Assembly: GCA_000413015.1 (NCBI GenBank)
Contig: KE332515.1
Coordinates: forward strand, 877,232 to 941,231
From: Treponema socranskii subsp. paredis ATCC 35535
Lineage (GTDB): Bacteria > Spirochaetota > Spirochaetia > Treponematales > Treponemataceae
Length of the DNA stretch: 64,000 bases
Direction of reading: 5' to 3'
In this document: piece by piece, positions 55,124-63,717 of the stretch
Layout of the letters: the number at the start of each line of letters is the position of its first letter
Numbering within the stretch: the stretch's first letter is position 1
Made by a program: the position numbers and the translations under genes
The notes under the pieces: model-generated
Seen by the model: only the letters and a program-made list of their open reading frames with translations
What the model was told of the DNA's origin: nothing
Database searches by the model: none

Positions 55124-55342
55124 TTGAAAAGCTATACTTTAAAAAGCATCGGAAACTCATCGGACTATATGACGATTGTACGAGAAATGGAAGACGGATA
55201 CGTCGTGCGCATCGTACGCGACAAAGACGGATATGACGAAGTGAAAACCGATTACATCGGCAAAGAACTCTTTGAAACCTGTATCCGCACGGGATACCTC
55301 GTCGAAATCGCGGAACCGGTAAAAATCGCCGTCAACGCGTAA
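55124..55342 (+). CDS. Small conserved-looking protein of unknown function
   Basis: 72 residues, start TTG at 55124 with GGGAGG 6 nt upstream (the TTG at 55118 is too close). Sequence is a compact alpha/beta pattern with SDYMTIVREMEDGYVVRIVR and KTDYIGKELFETCIRTGYLV. Clean coding character and a strong ribosome-binding site favour a real gene. Family not recognised. Divergent from tatD. Confidence 0.65.
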   Translation: MKSYTLKSIGNSSDYMTIVREMEDGYVVRIVRDKDGYDEVKTDYIGKELFETCIRTGYLVEIAEPVKIAVNA

Positions 55343-55368
55343 CAGAATACGATTCGGGCAATGTAAGC

Positions 55369-56346
55369 TCAACGCACAACAAGGTACTCATCGACCAACG
55401 AAAGCGCGGCATGTACGCGCACATCAGTGTCGGAAACGCAGGGAAGCCAATGAATCGAGCTTCCCTGCGTTTTCATTTTACGCTCCATTCCGCGAAACCA
55501 TGTTTCCTGCCGCTTTGCAAATCGCCTTATGGCCGTAACGAGTTTTTCGTACAGTTCGTCGCGAGATGCGATTTTCCCCTGTAAATATTCGGCGACGAAT
55601 CCGTATTCGAGACCGAGCGTTTCAAGCCGCTCCCACGATGCGCCGCTTTTATGCAAATTTTCCACTTCTTCTATCATGCCCGAGTCGAGGCGGGATTTGA
55701 GACGTTTTGCAATGCGCTCCCGCAGCTCTTCCCTCGAAAGCGTCGTACCGATGACAAGCGGACGGATGTCGGGACGGCTCGTCATCGTCTTTCGCACGAT
55801 GTCCGCTTCAGGGTGCATCCGATACTCCGCTATCTCTATCGCACGTATGCAGCGCACTTTGTCGCGGAGATATTCGCGCGTGTGAAGATCCGGTTTCAGC
55901 GAAAGCAAAAGACGGGAAAGCTCTTCGAGCGGTTTCGCCTCAAGTTCCGCTCTCCGTTTTTCGTTTTCAGGCACTTCGATCAAATCGTAATTTCTGATAA
56001 TCGAGTCGAGGTACATGCCGGTGCCGCCGACGACGACGGGTAATTTTTTCCGGCCGACGATATCCGGAAAGACGCGGTAAAAATCTTTTTGATATTGAAA
56101 TACGCTGTATTCGCTTTTGAGATCGGTTATATCGATGAGGTGGTAGGGAACGGGAGTTCCGCCCGAAGCGTATTCGTCCAAGTCTTTTCCCGAACCGATA
56201 TCGAGCCCCTTGTACACTTGCCTCGAATCCGCCGAAACGATTTCACCGTTCCGCTCCCGCGCAATCGCAACTCCTATCGCCGTTTTGCCGCAGGCGGTCG
56301 GTCCCAAAAGGATGACGCAGTTGCAGTTCTTTTCGCTCCCTTTCAC
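55369..56346 (-). CDS. miaA: tRNA dimethylallyltransferase
   Basis: Adds dimethylallyl to A37 of tRNAs, the substrate step for MiaB. 325 residues with the P-loop GPTACGKTAIG, SADSRQVYKGLDIGS, DLxDIT-type and VVGGTGMYLDSI segments. Start GTG 56346 directly follows the rlmI stop (TGA then GTG), with no ribosome-binding site, so translation is probably coupled. Confidence 0.94.
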   Translation of the reverse strand: MKGSEKNCNCVILLGPTACGKTAIGVAIARERNGEIVSADSRQVYKGLDIGSGKDLDEYASGGTPVPYHLIDITDLKSEYSVFQYQKDFYRVFPDIVGRKKLPVVVGGTGMYLDSIIRNYDLIEVPENEKRRAELEAKPLEELSRLLLSLKPDLHTREYLRDKVRCIRAIEIAEYRMHPEADIVRKTMTSRPDIRPLVIGTTLSREELRERIAKRLKSRLDSGMIEEVENLHKSGASWERLETLGLEYGFVAEYLQGKIASRDELYEKLVTAIRRFAKRQETWFRGMERKMKTQGSSIHWLPCVSDTDVRVHAALSLVDEYLVVR

Positions 56347-57603
56347 TCAAAGTACCCGCGCAATCGCACATTTCAAATATTCCGATCGCTCATAGCCGAG
56401 TAGAATCGGATGATCCTGTCCCGCTCCCCGCTTTTCCAATATCTGCACTCGGCGGCCGCTTGAGGAGGCGGCGTGCATGAGCATATCGTAAAACGTATTC
56501 GCGTCGAAAAATGCGGAACACGAACAGCTTATTAAAATACCGCCTTCGCGGAGCAGACGCATCGCACGCAAATTGATTTCTTTATAACCGCCGTACGCTT
56601 TTTGAATGTTTTTCGCGCTCTTCGTAAAGGCCGGAGGATCGAGGACGATCACGTCGAAAGTTTCACCCGATTCTTCATATTTTTTTAATAAATCGAAAAC
56701 GTCGGCGAGGACGGTTTTAACCTGATCATCTTTTTTATTGAGCGTGATATTTTTTTCGATCATCGAAACGGCGTCTTCGGAGATTTCCGCGGCGACTACT
56801 TCACGCGCACCGGCAAAAGCTGCCGCGAGCGCAAAGGCCCCCGTATGCGAAAATGCGTCGAGCACACGCTTTCCGTGACAAAACGGCATAATCGCTTTAC
56901 GGTTATCCTTTTGATCGAGAAAAAAACCGGTCTTTTGTCCTTTTGCGATATCGACATAAAAGAGGATGCCGTTTTCGTTTATCGTAATCACATCGCCGCC
57001 GCTTCCGTATATCCAGCCCGTCCTTTCTTCGAGCCCTTCCTTTTCACGGACGGCGGCATCGCTCCGCTCGTATATCCCCTGAGGATTGCATGTTTTAATA
57101 AGAGCTGCCGTAATTTCTTCGCGGAAAACTTCACACGCGAGCGCAAGGAACTGAACGACAAGATATACGGAACCGTCGACGGATGCAAATCGTTCGACGA
57201 TGAGACCGGGAAGCAAATCGGCTTCGGCAAAAACGAGACGGTACGAATCGAGTTCTCCGTAACGGATGCGCCGCATATTCGCCGCATCGCGGATGCGCGC
57301 ATCGATAAACGATTTCGTATTTTCAAATACTTTGTCCGCATGAGCCGAAGAGAGCATGCGCACGCATATCTTCGATTTCCGGTTGATAATGCCCGTACCG
57401 ATAAATCCGCCTGCAGCCGTAAACACTTCGCACGCGCTCCCATCGGCACTTTCGCATTCGGAAAGCGGCGCATCTTTTCGGCCGCTGCCGTCGGATGCAA
57501 TATATTTTACATGAGAGATTTCGTTGTCGAATATCCACGGAAAGCCCTGTATGACTTCCCTTTCTTCTTTCGGTTTTAAAAATATGCGAGGCGCGTCATT
57601 CAT
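56347..57603 (-). CDS. rlmI: RlmI-like 23S rRNA methyltransferase
   Basis: 418 residues. An N-terminal PUA domain (IQGFPWIFDNEI) has an internal insertion. The RlmI EEHUD-like domain and a Rossmann methylase follow, with VLDAFSHTGAFALAAA (motif I), VVAAEISEDAV and the catalytic DPPAF with a later CSCSAF. Predicted to make m5C in 23S rRNA. No ribosome-binding site; a promoter -10 lies 9 nt upstream. Confidence 0.88.
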   Translation of the reverse strand: MNDAPRIFLKPKEEREVIQGFPWIFDNEISHVKYIASDGSGRKDAPLSECESADGSACEVFTAAGGFIGTGIINRKSKICVRMLSSAHADKVFENTKSFIDARIRDAANMRRIRYGELDSYRLVFAEADLLPGLIVERFASVDGSVYLVVQFLALACEVFREEITAALIKTCNPQGIYERSDAAVREKEGLEERTGWIYGSGGDVITINENGILFYVDIAKGQKTGFFLDQKDNRKAIMPFCHGKRVLDAFSHTGAFALAAAFAGAREVVAAEISEDAVSMIEKNITLNKKDDQVKTVLADVFDLLKKYEESGETFDVIVLDPPAFTKSAKNIQKAYGGYKEINLRAMRLLREGGILISCSCSAFFDANTFYDMLMHAASSSGRRVQILEKRGAGQDHPILLGYERSEYLKCAIARVL

Positions 57604-57612
57604 AACAAAAGC

Positions 57613-57641
57613 ATACTAGTGCGAATGCCGATTTTTGTAAA
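57613..57641 (-). promoter_or_regulatory. rlmI-miaA promoter, near-leaderless
   Basis: TTTACA (57636-57641), 17-bp spacer, TAGTAT (57613-57618), 9 nt to the ATG on the minus strand. Confidence 0.6.
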
Positions 57642-57680
57642 TGACCCGATCGCACTGCACGGCGGAACCGTATCACAGTA

Positions 57681-58307
57681 TCAGAGCCAAGGACGCACTT
57701 CGTTTCTCAGATCGTCCGCGTTCGTAAAACGGAAGGTGCGGATGCCGAGCGATGAAGAGGCCGCGCAGTTCGCTTCGTTGTCGTCGGTAAAAAAGATGTC
57801 CTCCGGCATAACGCCTTCTCCGAGCATGATGCGCTTCCAAAATTCGACGTCGGGCTTCGACGCACCGATCATATTCGACGCATAGGTTTTATCGAAGAGC
57901 GCATAATCGCCGCGGGCAAGGTGGATATCGTAATGACTTTGAATCGTGTTCGTTCCGCACACGACACGGTATTTTTTTCGGAGCGCTTTGACGATATCGA
58001 CCACAGCGCCGTCGAGTACAGGATTAAAAAAGAGACCGAGGTAATCGGTCGGAACGCACACTCCCGTCCGCTTCTCAAACTCGCTCCAAAACTCACCGGT
58101 CGTCACTTCTCCGTTCGAAAGCATCGTCATAATATCAACGTCTCGAATATCGATTTTTTTGTTAATAATTTTTCCGCGGGCGGCCCTGTCGTATTTGCAG
58201 GCATCAAAGAATTCCTTTTCGCTCATACCGGCTGCCTTTGCGGCGGCGCCTTCAACCGCAACGTTATGGGCGACGACATTGCCCATGTCAAATATAAAAA
58301 GCTTCAT
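57681..58307 (-). CDS. HAD-superfamily phosphatase (YihX-like)
   Basis: 208 residues. HAD motif I FDMGNVV with nucleophile Asp7, a helical cap, motif II CGTNTIQSH, motif III Lys in GASKPDVEFW and motif IV FFTDDNEANC. The DxGNV form of motif I matches the YihX sugar-phosphate phosphatase group. Substrate unknown. Leaderless-type start. Confidence 0.82.
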   Translation of the reverse strand: MKLFIFDMGNVVAHNVAVEGAAAKAAGMSEKEFFDACKYDRAARGKIINKKIDIRDVDIMTMLSNGEVTTGEFWSEFEKRTGVCVPTDYLGLFFNPVLDGAVVDIVKALRKKYRVVCGTNTIQSHYDIHLARGDYALFDKTYASNMIGASKPDVEFWKRIMLGEGVMPEDIFFTDDNEANCAASSSLGIRTFRFTNADDLRNEVRPWL

Positions 58308-58315
58308 GGAAAACG

Positions 58316-58344
58316 AGTATAGCGTATTTGGGAAAAAGAAACAA
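58316..58344 (-). promoter_or_regulatory. HAD gene promoter, leaderless
   Basis: TTGTTT (58339-58344), 17-bp spacer, TATACT (58316-58321), 8 nt to the ATG on the minus strand. Confidence 0.62.
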
Positions 58345-58365
58345 ATGCGCGGTTCGTTTAATATC

Positions 58366-58432
58366 GAGTTTTTTTGAAAACTCGCGGATATACCTGTGCT
58401 CCGCTCGAAACTTCGCGCTTACGTTCATATCG
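58366..58432. repeat. Dispersed palindromic repeat, inverted copy
   Basis: Reverse complement of the 33898-33972 element: CGTAAGCGCGAAGTTTCGAG followed by GCGGAGCAC and CGAGTTTTC...AAAACTCG. It runs into the last codons and stop of the glycosidase-like gene. Confidence 0.72.
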
Positions 58433-60500
58433 CTTCGTCGAGCGCCGACGGATTTTCACGGGCAATCTGTACATACGAGTGAAGCGTCAAAACCGCTTCC
58501 CACGCGATGCAGATATCGAAATATCCCTGCGCGTGATCTTCTCTGTCGAAATAATCCCAATCGGTATGGTTGATCTGTTCCGGCTGCCAGCCCGCAAACT
58601 CAGCTCCTTTTCCGAGCCCCTCTTTTTCCGAAGCGACGAGCGCAAGGCAGGCGTGCATCATACAAAGCGCCGCATCGCGATAGAACGGATCTCCGCATAA
58701 TGCATGCAAGCGCAAAAAATCGCGGGCTATATACATGCCGTAAAAATCGAGATGATGATGCGCGACCGAAACGGAGGTCATGCCGCGCGTTTTAAAATGC
58801 AGGCGGTCAAGCGGCGTCCCCTTCGGAAAGCGGACGTCGTACTGCCACATCCACGTATACGCGAAATTTGCCGCAGCTTTCGCATCTTCCAAAAAAGTCG
58901 TATCGCCGGTAAACGCGTAGAGATCGAGACTTTCGCGAAGGAGGACGGCGGCGGACTCTTTATCAAATGCGTCGGCGTCGAGCGTGTCCCCGTAATAGTC
59001 GGCATTTTGTATCATGCGGTGATAGTATTCGCCCGAAAGCGCGAGCGCGGTTTTGATTTCTTTTTGCAGTTTTTCATCCGCATGCGGATAGAGCGCTGTC
59101 AAAAAAATAACGATGTACGCGCCGTTCGTTCCGCTGCCGTTGACGGCTTCCCCGTCTTCGCGCCTCCACCTGCCGAAATTGCCCGAGTCCGCTTTTTGTT
59201 TATCGCGCGCATAGTGTGAAAGATAAAAGCGGGCGACTCTCTTCGGAAGCTCTATAAATTCGTCGACGCGCGTTCCCAGTTCGAGCAGCGCTTCATAGAG
59301 CGCAATGTACGCACTCATCGCTTCTCCGTTACAGCGGGCATTTATCAATTTCGCATAATCGGAATGCTCGGATACGCCGAGGTAGCCGCCCCACTCGTCC
59401 CTGGCGATGCTGTAATTGTCGCGGTAAATGCCGCTTTTTTCGGGTTGTTCCGCACGCAAAAAATACCGCCCGATCGCTTCGGCAAGCCGAGCTTTGCCGC
59501 TCTTTGCAAACACGACGGCGCCTTCGACGCTTTTTACGAGAAAGGACGCCGCAGTAAATTCGTATATAGACTGCAGATCGCCGTTACCCTTTCCCATGCG
59601 GATAAAAGCGCTGCCGTCGTCCGCCTCATCCGTAAGAAATTCGAGATGGGCGAGCTTACGGGAAAACCACTCGTCCCACACTGCGCGAGGCGAAGTGTGA
59701 GCGGAAACTGCAGACGGCACCGCACCGGCGGCGGATTCAAAATCCGCGGAGCATCGTTCGACCGCCGCATACGCAGAATCCGCACGCACCGGCGTCTTTT
59801 GTGTTTTCGGAAAAACGTTTTCACCGCAATAAAAATTATTAATTTTATTTTGCGCCGAAACGAGCGATGAAAATTCCCGATAAACCGAAAAAAGCGTATT
59901 CTCGCAAAGCTCGCTCACCGATGTCGTAAAAACAAACTGTACTCTCCGTATGACAAGAGGCTTTTCGGCCGAACAGCCGTCGGCGCGGAAGTGCATATTT
60001 TTCGAAGCGTGAGATACCGTGCGCGTTTTGCCGCAGTAGGAAAACGGATATTCGGAAGGCGGAAGGCGCATTTCGATTACGACCCCGTTTTCCGCCTCAT
60101 ACGCGCACACGTGCGCCGCTTCGGAAGGATCGCCCGCAGGAGAAATGCAAAAAGCGGTAAAATCGCATCCCGAACGAAGCAAAAGGCAGCCGGGAAGAGG
60201 TGTGCGCTCTTCCCGAAATGCAAACGCCTGCTCTATGCCGCCTTTGGGAAAAGCGCCCTGCCCGCAATTGTTTTCGCGGTACAGTACGGATGGAATAAAA
60301 AGCTCGAGCTTTCCGAATTTTTTCGAAAAAGAAATACAGGAAGCAAGCTCATAGCTTCCGCTTTCCGTGATCGTCCATTCGGTTTCGACGGCGGCAAAGC
60401 TCGAATCCTGAAAAACTACGCGGATCTTTCCGCTGCAGCCGGCACTGCAGGAAACACTCATCGCCGCGCCCAGCGCCGAAAGGATTTCCGTTTTTTCCAT
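58425..60500 (-). CDS. Six-hairpin glycosidase-like protein
   Basis: 691 residues. The N-terminal ~250 look like a beta-sandwich. The C-terminal part (about 300-690) shows the repeated helix pairs of an (alpha/alpha)6 glycosidase, for example GEAMSAYIALYEALLELG, ESLDLYAFTGDTTFLEDA, WMWQYDVRFPKG and HHHLDFYGMYIARDFLRL. No signal peptide, so it probably acts on an imported sugar. It begins 6 bp after the permease gene, in the ABC-uptake operon. Catalytic residues and GH family not assigned. Confidence 0.6.
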   Translation of the reverse strand: MEKTEILSALGAAMSVSCSAGCSGKIRVVFQDSSFAAVETEWTITESGSYELASCISFSKKFGKLELFIPSVLYRENNCGQGAFPKGGIEQAFAFREERTPLPGCLLLRSGCDFTAFCISPAGDPSEAAHVCAYEAENGVVIEMRLPPSEYPFSYCGKTRTVSHASKNMHFRADGCSAEKPLVIRRVQFVFTTSVSELCENTLFSVYREFSSLVSAQNKINNFYCGENVFPKTQKTPVRADSAYAAVERCSADFESAAGAVPSAVSAHTSPRAVWDEWFSRKLAHLEFLTDEADDGSAFIRMGKGNGDLQSIYEFTAASFLVKSVEGAVVFAKSGKARLAEAIGRYFLRAEQPEKSGIYRDNYSIARDEWGGYLGVSEHSDYAKLINARCNGEAMSAYIALYEALLELGTRVDEFIELPKRVARFYLSHYARDKQKADSGNFGRWRREDGEAVNGSGTNGAYIVIFLTALYPHADEKLQKEIKTALALSGEYYHRMIQNADYYGDTLDADAFDKESAAVLLRESLDLYAFTGDTTFLEDAKAAANFAYTWMWQYDVRFPKGTPLDRLHFKTRGMTSVSVAHHHLDFYGMYIARDFLRLHALCGDPFYRDAALCMMHACLALVASEKEGLGKGAEFAGWQPEQINHTDWDYFDREDHAQGYFDICIAWEAVLTLHSYVQIARENPSALDEAI

Positions 60501-60506
60501 ACGGCG

Positions 60507-61316
60507 TTAACCCTTTATTCCCGTCATCACGAGACCCGCGACGATCTGTCTTCGAAAAAGCGCGTAAAACACAAACTGCGGAATCGAAGCGATGAGAGCG
60601 CCCGCCATGATCATCGCGTATTCGGTTCCGTGCGTTCCTTGAAAATTGGCAATGCCGACGGTGATCGTATACTTTGCCGATTCGCTTACGGCGATAAGCG
60701 GCCATAAAAAATCGTTCCACGCGTTGATAAACGAAATAATGACCGTCGTTATCATCGCGGCTTTGCCGACTGGCAGCATCACTTGCATAAACGTCGTAAA
60801 GCGGCTCGCCCCGTCGATAAAGGCGGCTTCTTCGAGCGCATAAGGTATGCCTTCATAAAATTGTTTGATGATAAAGACGCCGATCGGAAGCGCAAGGCGC
60901 GGCAGCAAAACGGCAGCGAGAGTGTCGAGGATGCCGTATGCATTGAACTGCATATACAGCGGTATGATGAGCACTTGAAACGGAATCATCATCGCGGCCA
61001 TAACCGTCCAAAAGACGATACGCCTTCCCTTAAAGCGTATGCGGGCAAGCGCGTATGCGATCGGTACGTCCAAAACCAGAGTACCCGCAGTGACGGAAAA
61101 CGAAACGATAAACGAATTCAAAAGCCAGCGGAATATATCGGTCGATAAAAACGCTTTTTGATAATTGACGAGCGTCGGGCGCAGCGGAATCAAGGTAATG
61201 ATGTCCGACATAACGTCCTGTTCGGTTTTGAGAGACGTAACGACGAGCCAAAAAAGCGGAAAAAGCCACAGCGTCAAAAGCAGCACCGTCAAAAAAATTA
61301 AAATATATTTTTTCAT
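60507..61316 (-). CDS. CUT1 sugar ABC permease (MalG-type)
   Basis: 269 residues, six membrane helices, with the coupling EAA loop EEAAFIDGASRFTTFMQVML and a C-terminal MTGIKG like MalG. Start overlaps the previous permease stop by 4 bp. No ATPase gene in the operon, so it probably shares an MsmK/UgpC-type ATPase encoded elsewhere. Confidence 0.92.
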   Translation of the reverse strand: MKKYILIFLTVLLLTLWLFPLFWLVVTSLKTEQDVMSDIITLIPLRPTLVNYQKAFLSTDIFRWLLNSFIVSFSVTAGTLVLDVPIAYALARIRFKGRRIVFWTVMAAMMIPFQVLIIPLYMQFNAYGILDTLAAVLLPRLALPIGVFIIKQFYEGIPYALEEAAFIDGASRFTTFMQVMLPVGKAAMITTVIISFINAWNDFLWPLIAVSESAKYTITVGIANFQGTHGTEYAMIMAGALIASIPQFVFYALFRRQIVAGLVMTGIKG

Positions 61317-62182
61317 TCTTCGCCTGCCGAAATCGCTTTATACTGAAACAGCGAAATTATTAAGATAATAAAAAACAATACGTAAGCCATCGCGGACGAA
61401 TATCCCATCTTAAAATATTTGAATCCCGTTTCGTAAATGTACTGCACGAGTACGCGCGTCGAACCGTGAGGCCCGCCTCCGGTCATCACGTACACTTGTC
61501 CGAAAATATTGAACGACGCGATGATCTGAAGAATGAGACAGAGCGCGGTCGTCGGACGGACAAGCGGCAGCGTTATGCGCCACACCGTCTGCATATAGTT
61601 CGCCCCGTCGATTTTTACGGCATCGTATATCTCCGATGAAATCTGTTTGATGCCTGCGGAAAAAAGCACCATATTGAAGCCGGCAGTCCACCACACCGTC
61701 GTTGCGATGATCGAAGTCAGCGCGTATTTCGTATCGGTAAGCCAGCCGACGGGTTCGCCGCCGAAAAGCTTGATGAATTGATTGACAATGCCGTAATTTT
61801 TTTGCAGCAGCCACGCCCACAGTGTGCCGATGACGGTAATCGAAAGGATGTACGGCAGAAAAAAAAGATTTTCCGCAGCATCTTTTAACGGAGAACGGGA
61901 AGTGACGAGGAGCGCCATAAGAAAGCCCGTTACCAGCAGGAGCGGCGTCGAAACGAGCACGAACACGAGCGTGTGGCCGAGGCTCGAATAAAAGGTTACG
62001 TCTTTAAAAAGTTTTACATAATTTCCGAACCCCGTCCACGTGCGAGTCGAAAGGATATCCCAATCGAAAAAGCCGATAAAAAGACCGAACAGCATCGGGA
62101 AGAGGAGAAAAAGTGCAAACACGATCATAAACGGAAGGCAAAACAAAATGCCGTCTTTCAAATCAGAATTTCCGGGAATCAT
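61313..62182 (-). CDS. CUT1 sugar ABC permease (MalF-type)
   Basis: 289 residues, six helices, EAA loop reading YDAVKIDGANYMQTVWRITL. First permease after the binding protein. 18 bp upstream lies the 16-bp AT palindrome, and between it and the binding-protein gene a hairpin that may reduce read-through. Confidence 0.92.
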   Translation of the reverse strand: MIPGNSDLKDGILFCLPFMIVFALFLLFPMLFGLFIGFFDWDILSTRTWTGFGNYVKLFKDVTFYSSLGHTLVFVLVSTPLLLVTGFLMALLVTSRSPLKDAAENLFFLPYILSITVIGTLWAWLLQKNYGIVNQFIKLFGGEPVGWLTDTKYALTSIIATTVWWTAGFNMVLFSAGIKQISSEIYDAVKIDGANYMQTVWRITLPLVRPTTALCLILQIIASFNIFGQVYVMTGGGPHGSTRVLVQYIYETGFKYFKMGYSSAMAYVLFFIILIISLFQYKAISAGEE

Positions 62183-62199
62183 AATTTTCCAAAAAAAAT

Positions 62200-62215
62200 A
62201 TTATTAATTAATAAT
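62200..62215. repeat. 16-bp AT palindrome, copy 3
   Basis: ATTATTAATTAATAAT, identical to the two copies in the pur operon, 18 bp before a permease start. Confidence 0.8.
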
Positions 62216-62301
62216 TATCGCACGCAAAGGACGGACGCAGCGATATTTTTTTAGTCCCCACCGGGCTGCTGTGCGAAACGGTCAAGCCTATCAATCGGTT
62301 C

Positions 62302-62344
62302 AAGGGGCTTGCGCCAAAAGTTTTTGCTTTTTCGACAGCCCCTT
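62302..62344 (-). terminator. Intra-operon hairpin after the binding-protein gene
   Basis: AAGGGGCT (62302-62309) pairs with AGCCCCTT (62337-62344); the inner part contains GTCGAAAAAGC as in the other GGGCTGTC elements. It would let the binding protein be made in excess of the permeases. Confidence 0.6.
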
Positions 62345-62353
62345 TACGCAAAC

Positions 62354-63607
62354 TCAATAACTTGAGAGTATTTCGTTTACTTTCTTTTCCATGCCGGCGA
62401 CGGCCTGCACGCCGTTTTGATTTTGCGCAACGGCAGCTTCAAGCATATCGGAAAGATTGTCGTAAATTTCCTGCCATGCGCCCGTGTTCGGAGCGGCGAT
62501 CACCGATTCGGCCGCGGCGACGTATCCAGCGCGGTACGGCAGCGCTTTGAACTCGCGCTTTTCGCGGACGGAAAGCATCGTCGGGATATGTCCCGCCTTT
62601 GCCCACATTTCGCCGTGCTGCGTCATCCAGATGATAAACTTCGCGGCGGCTTCTACCTTTTTGGGATCCATTTTTCTTTGTACCGGAATCGCAAGCGTAT
62701 GAGAGCCGGCCCATGCGCCGGCTTTTCCCATCAATGCGGGAAAGGGCACTGCGGCGAAGTTCAATCCGGCCTGCTTTTCGAGCGCGCCGGTCGCCCACAC
62801 GCCGTTGATATAGAACGCCGTCTTTCCGAGACTGAAATCCTTCATCGCCGAATCGTAATCGTATCCTTTCGGAGTAATGCCGTATCTGTTGACGGAATCG
62901 ATAAGACCCTGAACGACTTCCGCACCGTCTTTGTTGTTGAACGCCGCTTTTTTGCAGTCGGCGGTAAGAACGCTTCCGCCTTTTTGTCCCATGCCCGACA
63001 CGAATATGCGTGCAAGCGTATAGGCCTTATAGGTGGCGGTCGTGTTGTCCACACCCAATCCTACGGCACCGGTTTTTTCCTGAACCGCTTTTGCCGCTCT
63101 GACAAGTTCGTCATACGACTGGGGAACCTTTGCGATGCCCGCCTTTGCGAGCAGATCTTTGTTGTAATACATGATGATCGGATGCACGTCGAGCGGAATC
63201 GAATAAAGCTTGCCGTTGAAGCGGCACGCATTCAACGGAGCGGGAACGAAATCGTTCATCGGAGCGTTGATCTTTTTCATCACATCGTCGAGCGCGTAGA
63301 GCGTGCCGCTTTTGACGAAGGGCAGCATGCTGTCGCGGTGCACGACGACGATATCGGGTGCCTTTTTGCTTGCAAGCGCCGTCGTCAGCTTCGTGTAATA
63401 ATCGGTGTACTTTGCGGAATCGCTTTTAAGCTGGATATCCTTGTGAGTGCGGTTGAATTCGGCGATCATGGCGTTGAAGAATTCTCCGTCACCTCCGGTA
63501 AACAGCGACCAAAACGTCAGCACGACGGGCTTTTCCGCGGCGTGCACGGACGGTACGCTGAACGCCGCAGCGGCAGCGATACAAAAAACGGCAAATAATT
63601 TTTTCAT
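62354..63607 (-). CDS. Sugar-binding protein of the ABC system
   Basis: 417 residues, family 1 extracellular solute-binding protein. A cleavable signal (MKKLFAVFCIAAAAAFSVPS) is followed by VLTFWSLFTGGDGEFFNAMI, LTTALASKKAPDIVVVHRD and YSIPLDVHPIIMYYNKDLLA. AGGAGG precedes the ATG. No lipobox Cys, so it is free in the periplasm. Substrate unknown. Confidence 0.93.
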   Translation of the reverse strand: MKKLFAVFCIAAAAAFSVPSVHAAEKPVVLTFWSLFTGGDGEFFNAMIAEFNRTHKDIQLKSDSAKYTDYYTKLTTALASKKAPDIVVVHRDSMLPFVKSGTLYALDDVMKKINAPMNDFVPAPLNACRFNGKLYSIPLDVHPIIMYYNKDLLAKAGIAKVPQSYDELVRAAKAVQEKTGAVGLGVDNTTATYKAYTLARIFVSGMGQKGGSVLTADCKKAAFNNKDGAEVVQGLIDSVNRYGITPKGYDYDSAMKDFSLGKTAFYINGVWATGALEKQAGLNFAAVPFPALMGKAGAWAGSHTLAIPVQRKMDPKKVEAAAKFIIWMTQHGEMWAKAGHIPTMLSVREKREFKALPYRAGYVAAAESVIAAPNTGAWQEIYDNLSDMLEAAVAQNQNGVQAVAGMEKKVNEILSSY

Positions 63608-63717
63608 AAAACCTCCTAATTAAAACTCCTATAAAAATTTTGCAGAATGCTTACGTATCCGAAAAAAATTCAGCCGTGCGAAAACGGCGCACACCTGTCC
63701 CCTTTTGGGACCGTGCA

